A program made the translations under genes and the position numbers. From JAJISK01 sp046759185 (GTDB lineage: Archaea; Thermoplasmatota; Thermoplasmata; RBG-16-68-12; JAJISG01), in contig JBHIBO010000001.1 of NCBI GenBank assembly GCA_046759185.1, forward strand, positions 62,001 through 126,000: a stretch of 64,000 nt of DNA, in the 5' to 3' direction. The notes below the pieces were generated by a model. That model made no database searches, was not told the DNA's origin, and saw only the letters and a program-made list of their open reading frames with translations. Every line of letters begins with the position of its first letter. The first letter of the stretch is position 1. Shown one piece after another: positions 25,442 to 33,660 of the stretch.

Positions 25442-27664
25442 ATGCCAGATCGGGTCATTCTGAAGGTCGCCGAGGCTCCTCAGTCCGACGTCGGACTCGG
25501 CCGCGCGCGGGTGGACACCCGTACTCGCATGACCCTCGGCGTCGACGTTGGGGAAATCATCGAGATCGTCGGCAAGAAGAGCACGGCCGCGAAGCTCTTC
25601 CGCACGATGCAGGAGGACGAGGGGAAGGGCATCGTCCGGATTGACGGCCTGGTCCGGCGCAACCTGGGCGTCTCCATCGGCGACAAGGTGGAGGTCAAGA
25701 AGGCCGCCGTGGACGGCGCGCAGCGGGTCACCATCGCCCCCATCATCAGCGAAGGGCACAAGGTGAGTTTCGGTCAGGGCATCGAGAACTTCGTGAAGCG
25801 GGGCCTGCTGAAGCGCCCCGTGGTGAAGGGGGATGTGGTCATCGTCCCCGGCATCGCCCTCATGGGGGGTGCACTTCCATTCATGGTCATACGCACGGCC
25901 CCGCGGGGCATCGTCCAGATCTCCGAGGAGACCTTCATCGAGATGAAAGAGGAGCCGATCAAGGAGGGGGAGATTCTCACCCCCACCATCACCTACGAGG
26001 ACATCGGGGGCCTCCACGAGGAGCTCCTCCGGGTCCGTGAGATGATCGAGCTTCCTCTCAAGCATCCCGAACTCTTCAACCGCCTGGGGATCGATCCCCC
26101 TAAGGGCGTCCTGCTGTACGGCCCACCGGGCACGGGCAAGACCCTCATCGCCAAGGCGGTGGCCAACGAGGCCGGCGCCAACTTTGCTTCCATCCAGGGC
26201 CCTGAGATCATGTCTAAGTACTACGGCCAAAGCGAAGAGCGCCTCCGGGAAAAGTTCGAGGAGGCCCAGAAGAATGCGCCTTCCGTCCTCTTCGTCGACG
26301 AGCTGGACTCCATCGCCCCTAAACGGGAGGAGGTAACGGGGGAGGTGGAGCGGCGCGTCGTGGCGCAGCTCCTCACCCTGATGGATGGGCTGAGCGGTCG
26401 GGGCCAGGTCATCGTCATCGGGGCCACCAACCGGGAAGACGCCATCGATCCCGCCCTCCGGCGACCGGGACGGTTTGACCGCGAGATCGAGATTGGCGTC
26501 CCGGACCGGGGCGGACGGATGGAGATCCTGCAGATTCACACGCGTGGCATGCCCACCGAGGGCGAACCGGAGGACCGGGACGCGCTCCTGACGGAGATGG
26601 CCAGCATCACCCACGGGTTCGTCGGCGCGGACCTGGCCGCCTTGGCGCGAGAAGCCGCCATGAAGGCCTTGCGCCGCTACCTCCCTGAAATCGAGCTGGA
26701 CAAGCCGATTCCCGCCGCCATCCTGGAGAAGATGCGGGTCGTCCGAGGGGACTTCAAGGAGGCCCTGAAGGAGGTCGAGCCCAGCGCCCTGCGGGAGGTC
26801 CTCGTGGAGATTCCCCGCGTGACCTGGGACGAGGTGGGCGGACTCCACGAGGTGAAGCGTCAGCTCATCGAGGCCGTGGAGATGCCCATCAAGAATCCCG
26901 ACTCCTTCCGCCGCATGGGCATCCGGCCGCCCCGGGGCATCATGCTCTATGGGGCACCAGGCACGGGGAAGACCCTCCTCGCCAAGGCGGTGGCTACCGA
27001 GTCAGAGGCCAACTTCATTTCCATCAAGGGACCGGAGGTCATGTCGAAGTGGGTGGGGGAGAGCGAGAAAGCCATCCGACAGATCTTCAAGAAGGCGAAG
27101 CAGGTCGCCCCCTGCGTGGTCTTCCTTGACGAGATCGATGCCCTGACCCCCCGCCGGGGCGCCGTAATGGGGGACTCGGGAGTGAGCGAACGCCTCGTCA
27201 ACCAGCTCCTGACCTCCCTCGACGGTTTGGAGACCATGGAGGGTGTCGTGACCATCGGGGCGACCAACCGCCCGGACATGGTGGACCCGGCCCTACTCCG
27301 TCCCGGCCGGTTCGATCGTCTCATCCTCATTCCCGTGCCCGACGAGAAGTCGCGGGGTGAGATTCTCAATGTGCACACCCGCAACATGCCCGTGGACACC
27401 GACGTGAAACTGGGCAAGCTGGCCAAGGAGCTCGTCGGGTACGTGGGGGCGGACATCGAGGCCCTATGTCGTGAGGCGGCTATGCATGCCCTCCGGGAGA
27501 ACCGAGACGCCGTCCTGGTTCAGGCCAAGAACTTCGAGGCCGCCCGGCAGGTCGTCTTCCCCTCAGTGGACGATGAGACCGTCAAGCTTTACACGCGACT
27601 CGGGGAGGAACTTCAGCGGCGGGCGGTACAGCGACGGGAAGAGGTCCCCGCCTACTATCGCTAG
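25442..27664 (+). CDS. Cdc48/VCP-family AAA ATPase (VAT)
   Basis: Predicted 740 residues with the complete archaeal VAT layout: an N domain (1-~180, double-psi barrel plus four-stranded barrel), D1 AAA module (Walker A GPPGTGKT, Walker B VLFVDELDSI) and D2 module (Walker A GAPGTGKT, Walker B VVFLDEIDAL, arginine-finger region GATNRPDMVDPALLRPGRFD). The C-terminus ends with a short basic/aromatic tail (PAYYR) like the proteasome-binding HbYX tails in style. It unfolds substrates, typically feeding the 20S proteasome. It completes the quality-control block that starts with the thermosome. Confidence 0.96.
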   Translation: MPDRVILKVAEAPQSDVGLGRARVDTRTRMTLGVDVGEIIEIVGKKSTAAKLFRTMQEDEGKGIVRIDGLVRRNLGVSIGDKVEVKKAAVDGAQRVTIAPIISEGHKVSFGQGIENFVKRGLLKRPVVKGDVVIVPGIALMGGALPFMVIRTAPRGIVQISEETFIEMKEEPIKEGEILTPTITYEDIGGLHEELLRVREMIELPLKHPELFNRLGIDPPKGVLLYGPPGTGKTLIAKAVANEAGANFASIQGPEIMSKYYGQSEERLREKFEEAQKNAPSVLFVDELDSIAPKREEVTGEVERRVVAQLLTLMDGLSGRGQVIVIGATNREDAIDPALRRPGRFDREIEIGVPDRGGRMEILQIHTRGMPTEGEPEDRDALLTEMASITHGFVGADLAALAREAAMKALRRYLPEIELDKPIPAAILEKMRVVRGDFKEALKEVEPSALREVLVEIPRVTWDEVGGLHEVKRQLIEAVEMPIKNPDSFRRMGIRPPRGIMLYGAPGTGKTLLAKAVATESEANFISIKGPEVMSKWVGESEKAIRQIFKKAKQVAPCVVFLDEIDALTPRRGAVMGDSGVSERLVNQLLTSLDGLETMEGVVTIGATNRPDMVDPALLRPGRFDRLILIPVPDEKSRGEILNVHTRNMPVDTDVKLGKLAKELVGYVGADIEALCREAAMHALRENRDAVLVQAKNFEAARQVVFPSVDDETVKLYTRLGEELQRRAVQRREEVPAYYR

Positions 27665-27732
27665 TTCGGGTGACGCGTCCCGGCCCCTTCTCAGTTCGTA
27701 AGTTTCGTCGCCTTCAGGCACACCCAGGTATG

Positions 27733-27742
27733 TACTTTAATT
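27733..27742 (+). promoter_or_regulatory. TATA box of the por operon
   Basis: TACTTTAATT at 27733-27742. Expected transcription start is ~27762, about 23 nt before the ATG at 27785; GGAGGTGAGG then lies within the coding region, so the leader has little room for a ribosome site. Confidence 0.45.
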
Positions 27743-27784
27743 GGTGTGTCTTCTTCTCCCGCCCAGGTCATGCTTCCTAGTAGC

Positions 27785-28351
27785 ATGAAGGAGGTGAGGT
27801 TCCATGGCCGAGGAGGCCAAGGGGTAGTCCTCGCCTCGAAGATCCTGGCGAGCGCGGCCTTCCTCGAGGGCAAGGACGTCCAGGCCTTCCCCTTCTTCGG
27901 GGTGGAGCGTCGTGGCGCGCCCTTGATGGCCTTCACGCGCATCGATGACGAGCCCATACGCGTGAAATCCGAGGTGCGAAGGCCGCATTACGTCCTCGTC
28001 CTAGACGCCTCCCTGCTCAAGGCCGTCGACGTCATCACAGGTCTGCGGGAGGGGGGCCTCATGCTCGTGAACGGACCTGCCGCCCTGAAGATCGCCGCGA
28101 GCCCCGCCTACGAGACCGTGGTGTTTGACGCCACCGAGGTGAGTCTCGAGTACGGCCTCGGAAGCCGGATGGCCCCCATCGTGAACACGGCGATCCTAGG
28201 CGCCCTGTCGGCGGCGACGGAAATCGTGAGCATCGAAAGTCTCGAGAATACGATTCCTGAGTTCGTTCCTCGGAATGCCACAGCCAACGTGGGGGCCTGT
28301 CAGACGGCCCACGCCCGGATGATGGAGGAGGTGTTGATGGCTGAGTGCTGA
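27785..28351 (+). CDS. porG: Pyruvate:ferredoxin oxidoreductase gamma subunit
   Basis: From the ATG at 27785 (a longer start at 27746 would overlap the promoter) the product has 188 residues. It has the gamma-subunit signature FHGRGGQGVVLASKILA, followed by PFFGVERRGAPLMAFTRI and the C-terminal QTAHARMMEEV. It is one of four subunits of the archaeal 2-oxoacid:ferredoxin oxidoreductase that splits pyruvate and CoA into acetyl-CoA, CO2 and reduced ferredoxin. The gene order gamma-delta-alpha-beta is the standard por order. Substrate could also be a branched-chain 2-oxoacid. Confidence 0.93.
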   Translation: MKEVRFHGRGGQGVVLASKILASAAFLEGKDVQAFPFFGVERRGAPLMAFTRIDDEPIRVKSEVRRPHYVLVLDASLLKAVDVITGLREGGLMLVNGPAALKIAASPAYETVVFDATEVSLEYGLGSRMAPIVNTAILGALSAATEIVSIESLENTIPEFVPRNATANVGACQTAHARMMEEVLMAEC

Positions 28352-28361
28352 CGAGACACTC

Positions 28362-28622
28362 TTGAGTCTGACGGAGTCGGCCATCGCTCGGCCCAGGCGT
28401 CCCGGCCGGGCGGGAGCCCGATGGAGGACCTTCCGACCCGTCCTGGTGTACGAGAAGTGCACGAAGTGCAACCTGTGCTGGAAATTCTGCCCCGACGTCG
28501 CCGTCGACATCGATGAGATGGGCTGGCCCTGGATCGACTACGACCTGTGTAAGGGCTGCGGGATCTGCGCCCACGAGTGTCGTCCCGGTGCCCTGCTGAT
28601 GGAGCGGGAGGGGTTGGAGTGA
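28362..28622 (+). CDS. porD: Pyruvate:ferredoxin oxidoreductase delta (2x[4Fe-4S]) subunit
   Basis: Predicted 86 residues with a TTG start. Two classic cluster motifs, CTKCNLCWKFCP and CKGCGICAHEC, mark it as the ferredoxin-like electron-transfer subunit. An Arg-rich N-terminal arm (~25 residues) precedes the ferredoxin fold. It begins 10 bp after porG and its stop overlaps the porA GTG by 4 bp. It passes electrons from the beta-subunit cluster to the external ferredoxin, probably the zinc ferredoxin at 8776-9204. Confidence 0.92.
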   Translation: MSLTESAIARPRRPGRAGARWRTFRPVLVYEKCTKCNLCWKFCPDVAVDIDEMGWPWIDYDLCKGCGICAHECRPGALLMEREGLE

Positions 28623-29794
28623 AGAAGGTCATGACCGGGAACGAGGCCCAGGCCTGGGGGGCGAAGCTCAGCCGGACCCAGGTCGTGGCGGCCTACCCCA
28701 TCACCCCGCAGACCGTCATCGTCGAGACGATCTCCGACTTCATTGCCCGGGGGGAGATGGAGGCGAAGTACCTGACGGTAGAGAGCGAGCACAGCGCCAT
28801 GCAGGCGTGCATCTCCGCCTCCCTGGCAGGGGCGCGTGCGTATACCGCGACCTCCTCTCAGGGTCTCCTGCTGATGCACGAGCTGTTGCATTGGGCCGCG
28901 GGGCAAAGGACTCCCGTGGCCATGGGGGTCGTGAACCGGGCGGTGGGCCCGCCCTGGAACATCTGGGTCGACCACACGGACTCCATGGCGCAACGGGACA
29001 CGAACTGGATCCAGATCTACGCCGAGAACAACCAGGAGGTGCTCGACATGGTCATCCAGGGGTACCGGCTCGGGGAGGATCCAGACGTGAGTCTCCCCGT
29101 CATGATCATGGAGGATGCCTTCTACCTCTCCCACACGGCAGAGCCGGTGGACATCCCCTCCCAAGCGCAGGCGGACGACTTCCTTCCTCCCTTCCAGCCC
29201 CGACACGCCCTCGACGTCGACGAACCCATGGGCTTCAACGTGCTTGCGGGCCCCGATCTGTACGAGGAGTTCCGGTTTCAGCTCGCAGAGGCCATGGAGA
29301 CGGCGTCGAACCGCGTTGAGGAGGTGGACGAGGCATTCGGGCGGACCTTCGAACGGCGGTGGGGAGGCCTCACAGAATGGTACCGGTGTGGCGACGCCGA
29401 CGTGGTTCTCCTTGCCCTGGGAACGGCCGTTTCGACCTCCCGGATGGTCGTGGATGAGCTTCGAGAGTCTGGTATCAGGGCCGGACTCGCCAAGCTGCGG
29501 TTTTTCCGTCCTTTTCCGCGTGAGCAGATCCGCCAACTGGCCCAGGAGACGGGCATCCTAGCCGTCCTCGATCGCTCCTATACCGGAACCTATGGCGGCC
29601 CTCTCTATACAGAGGTTTCCGCCGCCGTTCAGGGCCTTCCCACAGCCCCCCTGATCCGGGGCTTTTATGGGGGCATCGGGGGCCGAAGCCTGACCCCGGA
29701 GGCAATTCGAGGATGTTTTGAAGCGGCTCTGCGGGCGGAGGAGAGCGGCGTGGCGTGGGCGGATCTGAAGCCGTTCGAGAAGGTGGTTTCATGA
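28619..29794 (+). CDS. porA: Pyruvate:ferredoxin oxidoreductase alpha subunit
   Basis: From the GTG at 28619 (GTGA overlap with porD) the product has 391 residues, the usual length. Signatures: GNEAQAWGAKL and AYPITPQT at the N-terminus (pyrimidine/substrate side), ESEHSAMQACISASLAGARAYTATSSQG in the middle in pieces, and a domain II segment near LALGTAVSTSRMVVDELR. It forms the active site together with PorB. The stop overlaps the porB start. Closest overall look is to archaeal pyruvate rather than 2-oxoglutarate enzymes. Confidence 0.93.
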   Translation: MKKVMTGNEAQAWGAKLSRTQVVAAYPITPQTVIVETISDFIARGEMEAKYLTVESEHSAMQACISASLAGARAYTATSSQGLLLMHELLHWAAGQRTPVAMGVVNRAVGPPWNIWVDHTDSMAQRDTNWIQIYAENNQEVLDMVIQGYRLGEDPDVSLPVMIMEDAFYLSHTAEPVDIPSQAQADDFLPPFQPRHALDVDEPMGFNVLAGPDLYEEFRFQLAEAMETASNRVEEVDEAFGRTFERRWGGLTEWYRCGDADVVLLALGTAVSTSRMVVDELRESGIRAGLAKLRFFRPFPREQIRQLAQETGILAVLDRSYTGTYGGPLYTEVSAAVQGLPTAPLIRGFYGGIGGRSLTPEAIRGCFEAALRAEESGVAWADLKPFEKVVS

Positions 29795-30729
29795 CCGTAC
29801 GCCTCTCCCTGCCCCGGGAGGAGCTCATGGTAGGTGGGCACCTCGGTTGTCTCGGATGCGGGGCCGCCCTCGCCATGCGATTCCTCCTCAAGGGTCTCGG
29901 ACCGAGGACGATCCTCAGCATCCCGGCCTGTTGCTGGGCCGTCCTGGCGGGCAGCTATCCGAATTCGTACCTGAACGTCCCCTTCGTGAACACAGCCTTC
30001 GAGGTCACGGGGGCCTCCCTTGCGGGCATCCGAGCGGCCCTTGAAGTCCGGGGGATCGAGGACGTGGCCGTGGTGGGATTTGCCGGGGATGGTGGGACGG
30101 CCGACATCGGCCTTCAGGCCCTATCGGGCATGTTGGAGCGGGGCGATGACGCCCTTTACGTCATGTACGACAACGAGGCCTACATGAATACGGGCATCCA
30201 ACGCAGCGGGGCGACCCCGCAGGGCGCCTGGACAACCACCACGCCGACCCGCGACCTCGGATCCGGGAAGCTCCAGCCGAAGAAGGACCTCATGGCTATC
30301 GTGGTCGCCCATCGCGTGCCGTACGCGGCCACGGCCTCCATCGGTTACCCCGAGGACTTGGTGAAGAAGGCCCGGAAGGCCCGGGAGACCCGGGGACCCA
30401 AGTTCCTCCACCTTTTCTGCCCCTGTCCTCCGGGCTGGCGGTATTCCTCGGAAAGGACCGTGGAGGTCGCGAAGTTGGCGGTGGACAGTCACGTCTTCCC
30501 GCTGTACGAGGTGGTGGACGGGGTCTACCACGTCACGCGGAAGTCCTCCAAGCCAAAGCCCGTCGCAGAGTATCTCTCGATTCAGGACCGCTTTGGCCAC
30601 CTGACCGAGGAGACGGTTCAGGGCATCAGCGATCAGGTCGAGAGGAGCTGGGATTCGCTCCTCAAGATCGAGGAGCTCACGGCCGAGGGGCCGCTCTGGG
30701 GGCCAGGGCCCCAGGCCGCTTCCTCCTAG
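29791..30729 (+). CDS. porB: Pyruvate:ferredoxin oxidoreductase beta (TPP-binding) subunit
   Basis: Predicted 312 residues from the ATG at 29791. The TPP motif is clear: GFAGDGGTADIGLQAL followed by VMYDNEAYMNTG. The N-terminal CLGCGAALA and the later Cys (SIPACCWAV) and CPCPPGW segment supply the cluster ligands expected of PorB. It carries the thiamine diphosphate and the proximal [4Fe-4S] cluster. It is the last gene of the porGDAB unit; the next gene begins 36 bp downstream. Confidence 0.93.
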   Translation: MTVRLSLPREELMVGGHLGCLGCGAALAMRFLLKGLGPRTILSIPACCWAVLAGSYPNSYLNVPFVNTAFEVTGASLAGIRAALEVRGIEDVAVVGFAGDGGTADIGLQALSGMLERGDDALYVMYDNEAYMNTGIQRSGATPQGAWTTTTPTRDLGSGKLQPKKDLMAIVVAHRVPYAATASIGYPEDLVKKARKARETRGPKFLHLFCPCPPGWRYSSERTVEVAKLAVDSHVFPLYEVVDGVYHVTRKSSKPKPVAEYLSIQDRFGHLTEETVQGISDQVERSWDSLLKIEELTAEGPLWGPGPQAASS

Positions 30730-30764
30730 ATTAGGCCTCCCTACCGAGAGCTCGAGGTTCGCAG

Positions 30765-31158
30765 ATGAGACCCAAAGTCAGACGCTTTGAAGCTCCCACC
30801 GAGCGCAGAGATTTCGAGAAGGGCATTTTTCGAGGTCCTCCACCTCGGCGGCATGGCACTCGGGCACACTCGATACGAGCCGGGCTGGAAGTGGTCCGAG
30901 CACGTAGGCACGGCTCGAGGAGCGTCGCGCTGCCAGGTCGAGCACGTTGGCATGGTCCTCGCGGGTCGGGCAGTCGTGGCCATGGACGATGGGACCGAGG
31001 TGGAACTGGGCGCCGGCGACCTCTTCTACGTGCCTCCAAGTCACGACAGCTGGGTCGTGGGCGATGAGCCCTACGAATCCCTTCACTTGCTGGGGGCCAC
31101 GGAATACGCCAGGTCTTCCGCGGAAGGCGAAACCCAAAGGACCCCGTCGGCAGACTAA
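30765..31158 (+). pseudogene. Cupin-domain protein interrupted by a one-base shift in a T5 run
   Basis: The ATG at 30765 opens a frame reading MRPKVRRFEAPTERRDFEKG, which loses sense after the five Ts at 30826-30830. Removing one T gives KGIFEVLHLGGMALGHTRY and joins the frame that continues to 31158 with the cupin core (EPGWKWSEHV, CQVEHVGMVLAG, GAGDLFYVPPSHDSWVVG). The restored protein would be ~130 residues: a small beta-barrel with His/Glu metal ligands. Either the base is an assembly error or the gene is recently broken; a TTG at 30787 could otherwise start the downstream frame. Function of this cupin family is unknown. Confidence 0.7.
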
Positions 31159-31200
31159 TATAGGGGAGGAGGAATCCGGCATCCCTCGGAAGGTGATGGG

Positions 31201-31440
31201 ATGAAACGATTCGTGACTGAGCTGACAGGCAAGACCGTCATGACGAATGACGGGAGGATCCTCGGCGTCATCGACAACTTTGTAGTCGACACCCGGAACG
31301 GGCACGTCCAGGATGTGCTGGTGGCCGCCGCCGACGACGTGGATGCGCGTGCCTTTCGCGCCGATGCCCGGGGCCGCCTCCTGCTCCCGTTCCAGGGCAT
31401 GCGGGCCATCCGTGATGTCGTCGTGATGGACCTGAGTTAG
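31201..31440 (+). CDS. PRC-barrel domain protein
   Basis: Predicted 79 residues forming one PRC-barrel: a LTGKTVMTNDGRILGVIDNFVVD opening in two strands, then LLPFQGMRAIRDVVVMD at the end. Stand-alone PRC-barrel proteins in archaea (CdpB types) take part in cell division or RNA-related assemblies. This one is not visibly linked to division genes. A TATA-like CTAATATAGG lies at 31156-31165, ~36 bp before the ATG, with GGAAGGTGATGGG overlapping the start region as a possible ribosome site. Confidence 0.8.
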   Translation: MKRFVTELTGKTVMTNDGRILGVIDNFVVDTRNGHVQDVLVAAADDVDARAFRADARGRLLLPFQGMRAIRDVVVMDLS

Positions 31441-31487
31441 AGCAAAAGGCCAACAGTCTGATATAGCCCACACCCGTATCTGACGGG

Positions 31488-31991
31488 ATGGTCAGCTTCG
31501 AAGAGATCCTGGCCCTGACCTTCCTGGTCGTGGGCCTCGTCCTCCTCCTCATAGAGGCCTCCTCGCCCGGGTTCTTCGTAGGCGTGGTGGCGACCATCCT
31601 CATTGTGCTGGGACTACTAGGCCTCTTTGTCCCAGGCTTTTTCACCTCCCCCCTCGCCCCCATCACCGTGATTGTGGTCGGGGCCCCCGTCACTTATGTC
31701 ACGATCCTCCTCTACCAGCGCCTGGCCCCCCCTTCACCGCCGACGACTACGGTCGGCGAATCCCTCATCGGGAGACGGGGTCGGGTCGTGCGTCGGGTGA
31801 TCCCGGACTCCATCGACGGCAAGGTCAATATCGACCACCAAGTGTGGAGTGCGACCTCGGAGGAACCCATCGAAGAGGGGGAGCGCGTCCGGGTGGTGGA
31901 CAGCCGCGGCGTTCATGTCGTGGTCAAGCCTTGGGAGGCAGCGAAGGCCCCTGAGGAGGCCACCCAGGCAGAGGAGAAACAGGAGGAATAA
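31488..31991 (+). CDS. NfeD-like membrane protein
   Basis: Predicted 167 residues. Two or three hydrophobic helices (about 8-30, 32-52 and 58-77) are followed by a soluble OB-fold-like beta domain (~85-150: GESLIGRRGRVVRRV through GVHVVVKPW) and an acidic tail. This is the short NfeD form that pairs with SPFH/stomatin proteins. The stomatin gene starts 8 bp downstream, the expected arrangement. The pair is thought to form membrane microdomains that affect protease or transporter complexes. Confidence 0.85.
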   Translation: MVSFEEILALTFLVVGLVLLLIEASSPGFFVGVVATILIVLGLLGLFVPGFFTSPLAPITVIVVGAPVTYVTILLYQRLAPPSPPTTTVGESLIGRRGRVVRRVIPDSIDGKVNIDHQVWSATSEEPIEEGERVRVVDSRGVHVVVKPWEAAKAPEEATQAEEKQEE

Positions 31992-31999
31992 AACTGACA

Positions 32000-33154
32000 T
32001 TGGGGGAGAATTGGAACGTGCTCCAGGTGGACATCGGCGCGCAGATTCCGGGGGAGGTCATCCTCGCCCTGACGCTGCTCGTACTGTTTGTGGTCATCGT
32101 CCTTTTCATCACGGCGGTGCGGATCGTCCAGCCCTACGAGCAGGGGCTCGCCGTCGTCTTGGGGAAGTTCAAGAGGGTGCTCAACCCAGGGTTCAATCTC
32201 GTGGTTCCGTTGGTGACCCAGGTCATCAAGTTGGACCTCCGGACCCAGGTCTTGGACGTTCCGCGGCAGGAGGTCATCACAAAGGACAACTCGCCCACGA
32301 ACGTGGACGCCATCATCTACATCAAGGTCATCGACCCGAAGAAGGCCTACTTCGAGGTGACGGACTACCGGCTCGCCACCGTTGCGTTGGCCCAGACGAC
32401 TCTTCGGTCCATCATGGGCGACATGGAATTGGACGAGATCCTCTACAACCGGGAGCGGATCAACCTCCGTCTCCGGGACGTGTTGGACACGGCCACCGAC
32501 GCCTGGGGTGTCCGGGTCGAGGCCGTGGAGATTCGGGAAGTGGACCCCCTCCGCACGGTCAAGGCCGCGATGGAGGAGCAGACCGCGTCCGAGCGGCAGC
32601 GCCGCGCGGCCATCCTGCGGGCAGACGGAGAGAAGAAGTCCGCCATCCTGGTGGCCGAGGGGGACAAGCAGGCTCGCATCCTGGAGGCGGAAGGCCTCCG
32701 TCAGGCGAAGATCCTCGAAGCGGAGGGGCAACGCTTGGCTATCATCCTAGAGTCCCAGGGCGAGTCGCAGAAGCTCCGCATCCTGTCTCTCGGTGCGGCG
32801 ACGCTGGACACGAAGGCTATCGCCGTCCTGTCGATGGACACGCTGAAGGCGGTGGCCGAAGGGGAAGCCACGAAGATCATCTTCCCCTTCGAGGTCAGCC
32901 GCATCGTCGAGGGGATCTCCGACTATCTGGGCGTCACCAAGAAGGTGCCCGAGAGGGAGATTTCGTCCTTCGAAGAGCTAGAGGAGCTCATGGGGCAAGC
33001 CGACGACGTGCTAGGCCCCATCCCCAAGCGGGAGGAACTGGCCCAGGATCTGAAGGTTGCGGAGAGGGAGGCAGACCGGGTCGCGGCCGAGGCATCCAGG
33101 ACCACTGTGGAGGGAGCCTCCGAGGACGCGGGCGAGGACACGGGGGAGGACTAG
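32000..33154 (+). CDS. SPFH/stomatin-like membrane scaffold protein
   Basis: Predicted 384 residues from a TTG at 32000 (GTG 32018 is an alternative). One N-terminal membrane helix (~16-42), the SPFH domain (VQPYEQGLAVVLGKFKRVLNPG through VRVEAVEIREVDP), then a long Ala/Glu/Arg-rich coiled coil (~190-270) with repeats of the type ILEAEGLRQAK, and an acidic tail. The protein is expected to form large ring or cage oligomers at the membrane. It is paired with the NfeD-like gene. Its TAG shares the tetramer CTAG with the stop of the convergent Lrp gene. Confidence 0.9.
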   Translation: MGENWNVLQVDIGAQIPGEVILALTLLVLFVVIVLFITAVRIVQPYEQGLAVVLGKFKRVLNPGFNLVVPLVTQVIKLDLRTQVLDVPRQEVITKDNSPTNVDAIIYIKVIDPKKAYFEVTDYRLATVALAQTTLRSIMGDMELDEILYNRERINLRLRDVLDTATDAWGVRVEAVEIREVDPLRTVKAAMEEQTASERQRRAAILRADGEKKSAILVAEGDKQARILEAEGLRQAKILEAEGQRLAIILESQGESQKLRILSLGAATLDTKAIAVLSMDTLKAVAEGEATKIIFPFEVSRIVEGISDYLGVTKKVPEREISSFEELEELMGQADDVLGPIPKREELAQDLKVAEREADRVAAEASRTTVEGASEDAGEDTGED

Positions 33155-33612
33155 AGGAGGATCCGCTTCTCTTCCTTCACCGTGTTCAGCACCAGCTGGG
33201 TGTACGTCCGCTCCACGTAGGGGAGGGCCAGGACCCTCTTGATGAAGGCGTCTAGGTCGCGCGTGTTTCGGAATCTCGCCATCACAATGGAGTCCCAATC
33301 CCCCGTCACATCGTACACCCCGTAGACCCGGGGGTCCTCCGCGATCTTCTCCTGCACCTCCAGGAGCTTTCCTCTGGAGATCTGGAGTCCGACGACCACG
33401 GGGAGGTCGAACCCCGTCTTCTCCTGGTCGATGATAGGGGCGTAACCGGTGATGATGCCTTCCTTCTCCAGGCGGTGAATCCGATTGGACACCGTGCTGG
33501 TGGAGATCTTCAGCTGCCGCGCCAGGTCCCGGTAGCTCTGCCGCGCATCGCGGTTGAGCAGCCGCAGGATTTCGAGATCCAACTCATCCCATTCCACGGC
33601 TCCCTCGCCCAT
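33151..33612 (-). CDS. Lrp/AsnC-family transcription regulator
   Basis: Predicted 153 residues. N-terminal helix-turn-helix (LDLEILRLLNRDARQSYRDLARQLKIS in pieces, then STVSNRIHRLEKEGII), and a C-terminal RAM/ligand-binding domain (VYGVYDVTGDWDSIVMARFRN). Such regulators form dimers or octamers and respond to amino acids or other metabolites. The gene stands alone between the convergent stomatin gene and the htpX gene on the same strand, 49 bp upstream of the htpX stop. Target genes are unknown. Confidence 0.92.
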   Translation of the reverse strand: MGEGAVEWDELDLEILRLLNRDARQSYRDLARQLKISTSTVSNRIHRLEKEGIITGYAPIIDQEKTGFDLPVVVGLQISRGKLLEVQEKIAEDPRVYGVYDVTGDWDSIVMARFRNTRDLDAFIKRVLALPYVERTYTQLVLNTVKEEKRILL

Positions 33613-33660
33613 GAGGGCGTCCCAACGAAGCGCGGGCTTAACCCCTTTGCCCGTCCGGGA

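Noticed and set aside
25247..26848. 533-residue minus-strand frame opposite cdc48
   Set aside because: Shadow frame rich in Leu, Asp, His and Gly; the plus strand is an unmistakable Cdc48.
31849..33255. 468-residue plus-strand frame in a different phase from the stomatin gene
   Set aside because: Arg/Gly/Pro-rich and overlapping both the NfeD-like and SPFH genes, which have clear family features.
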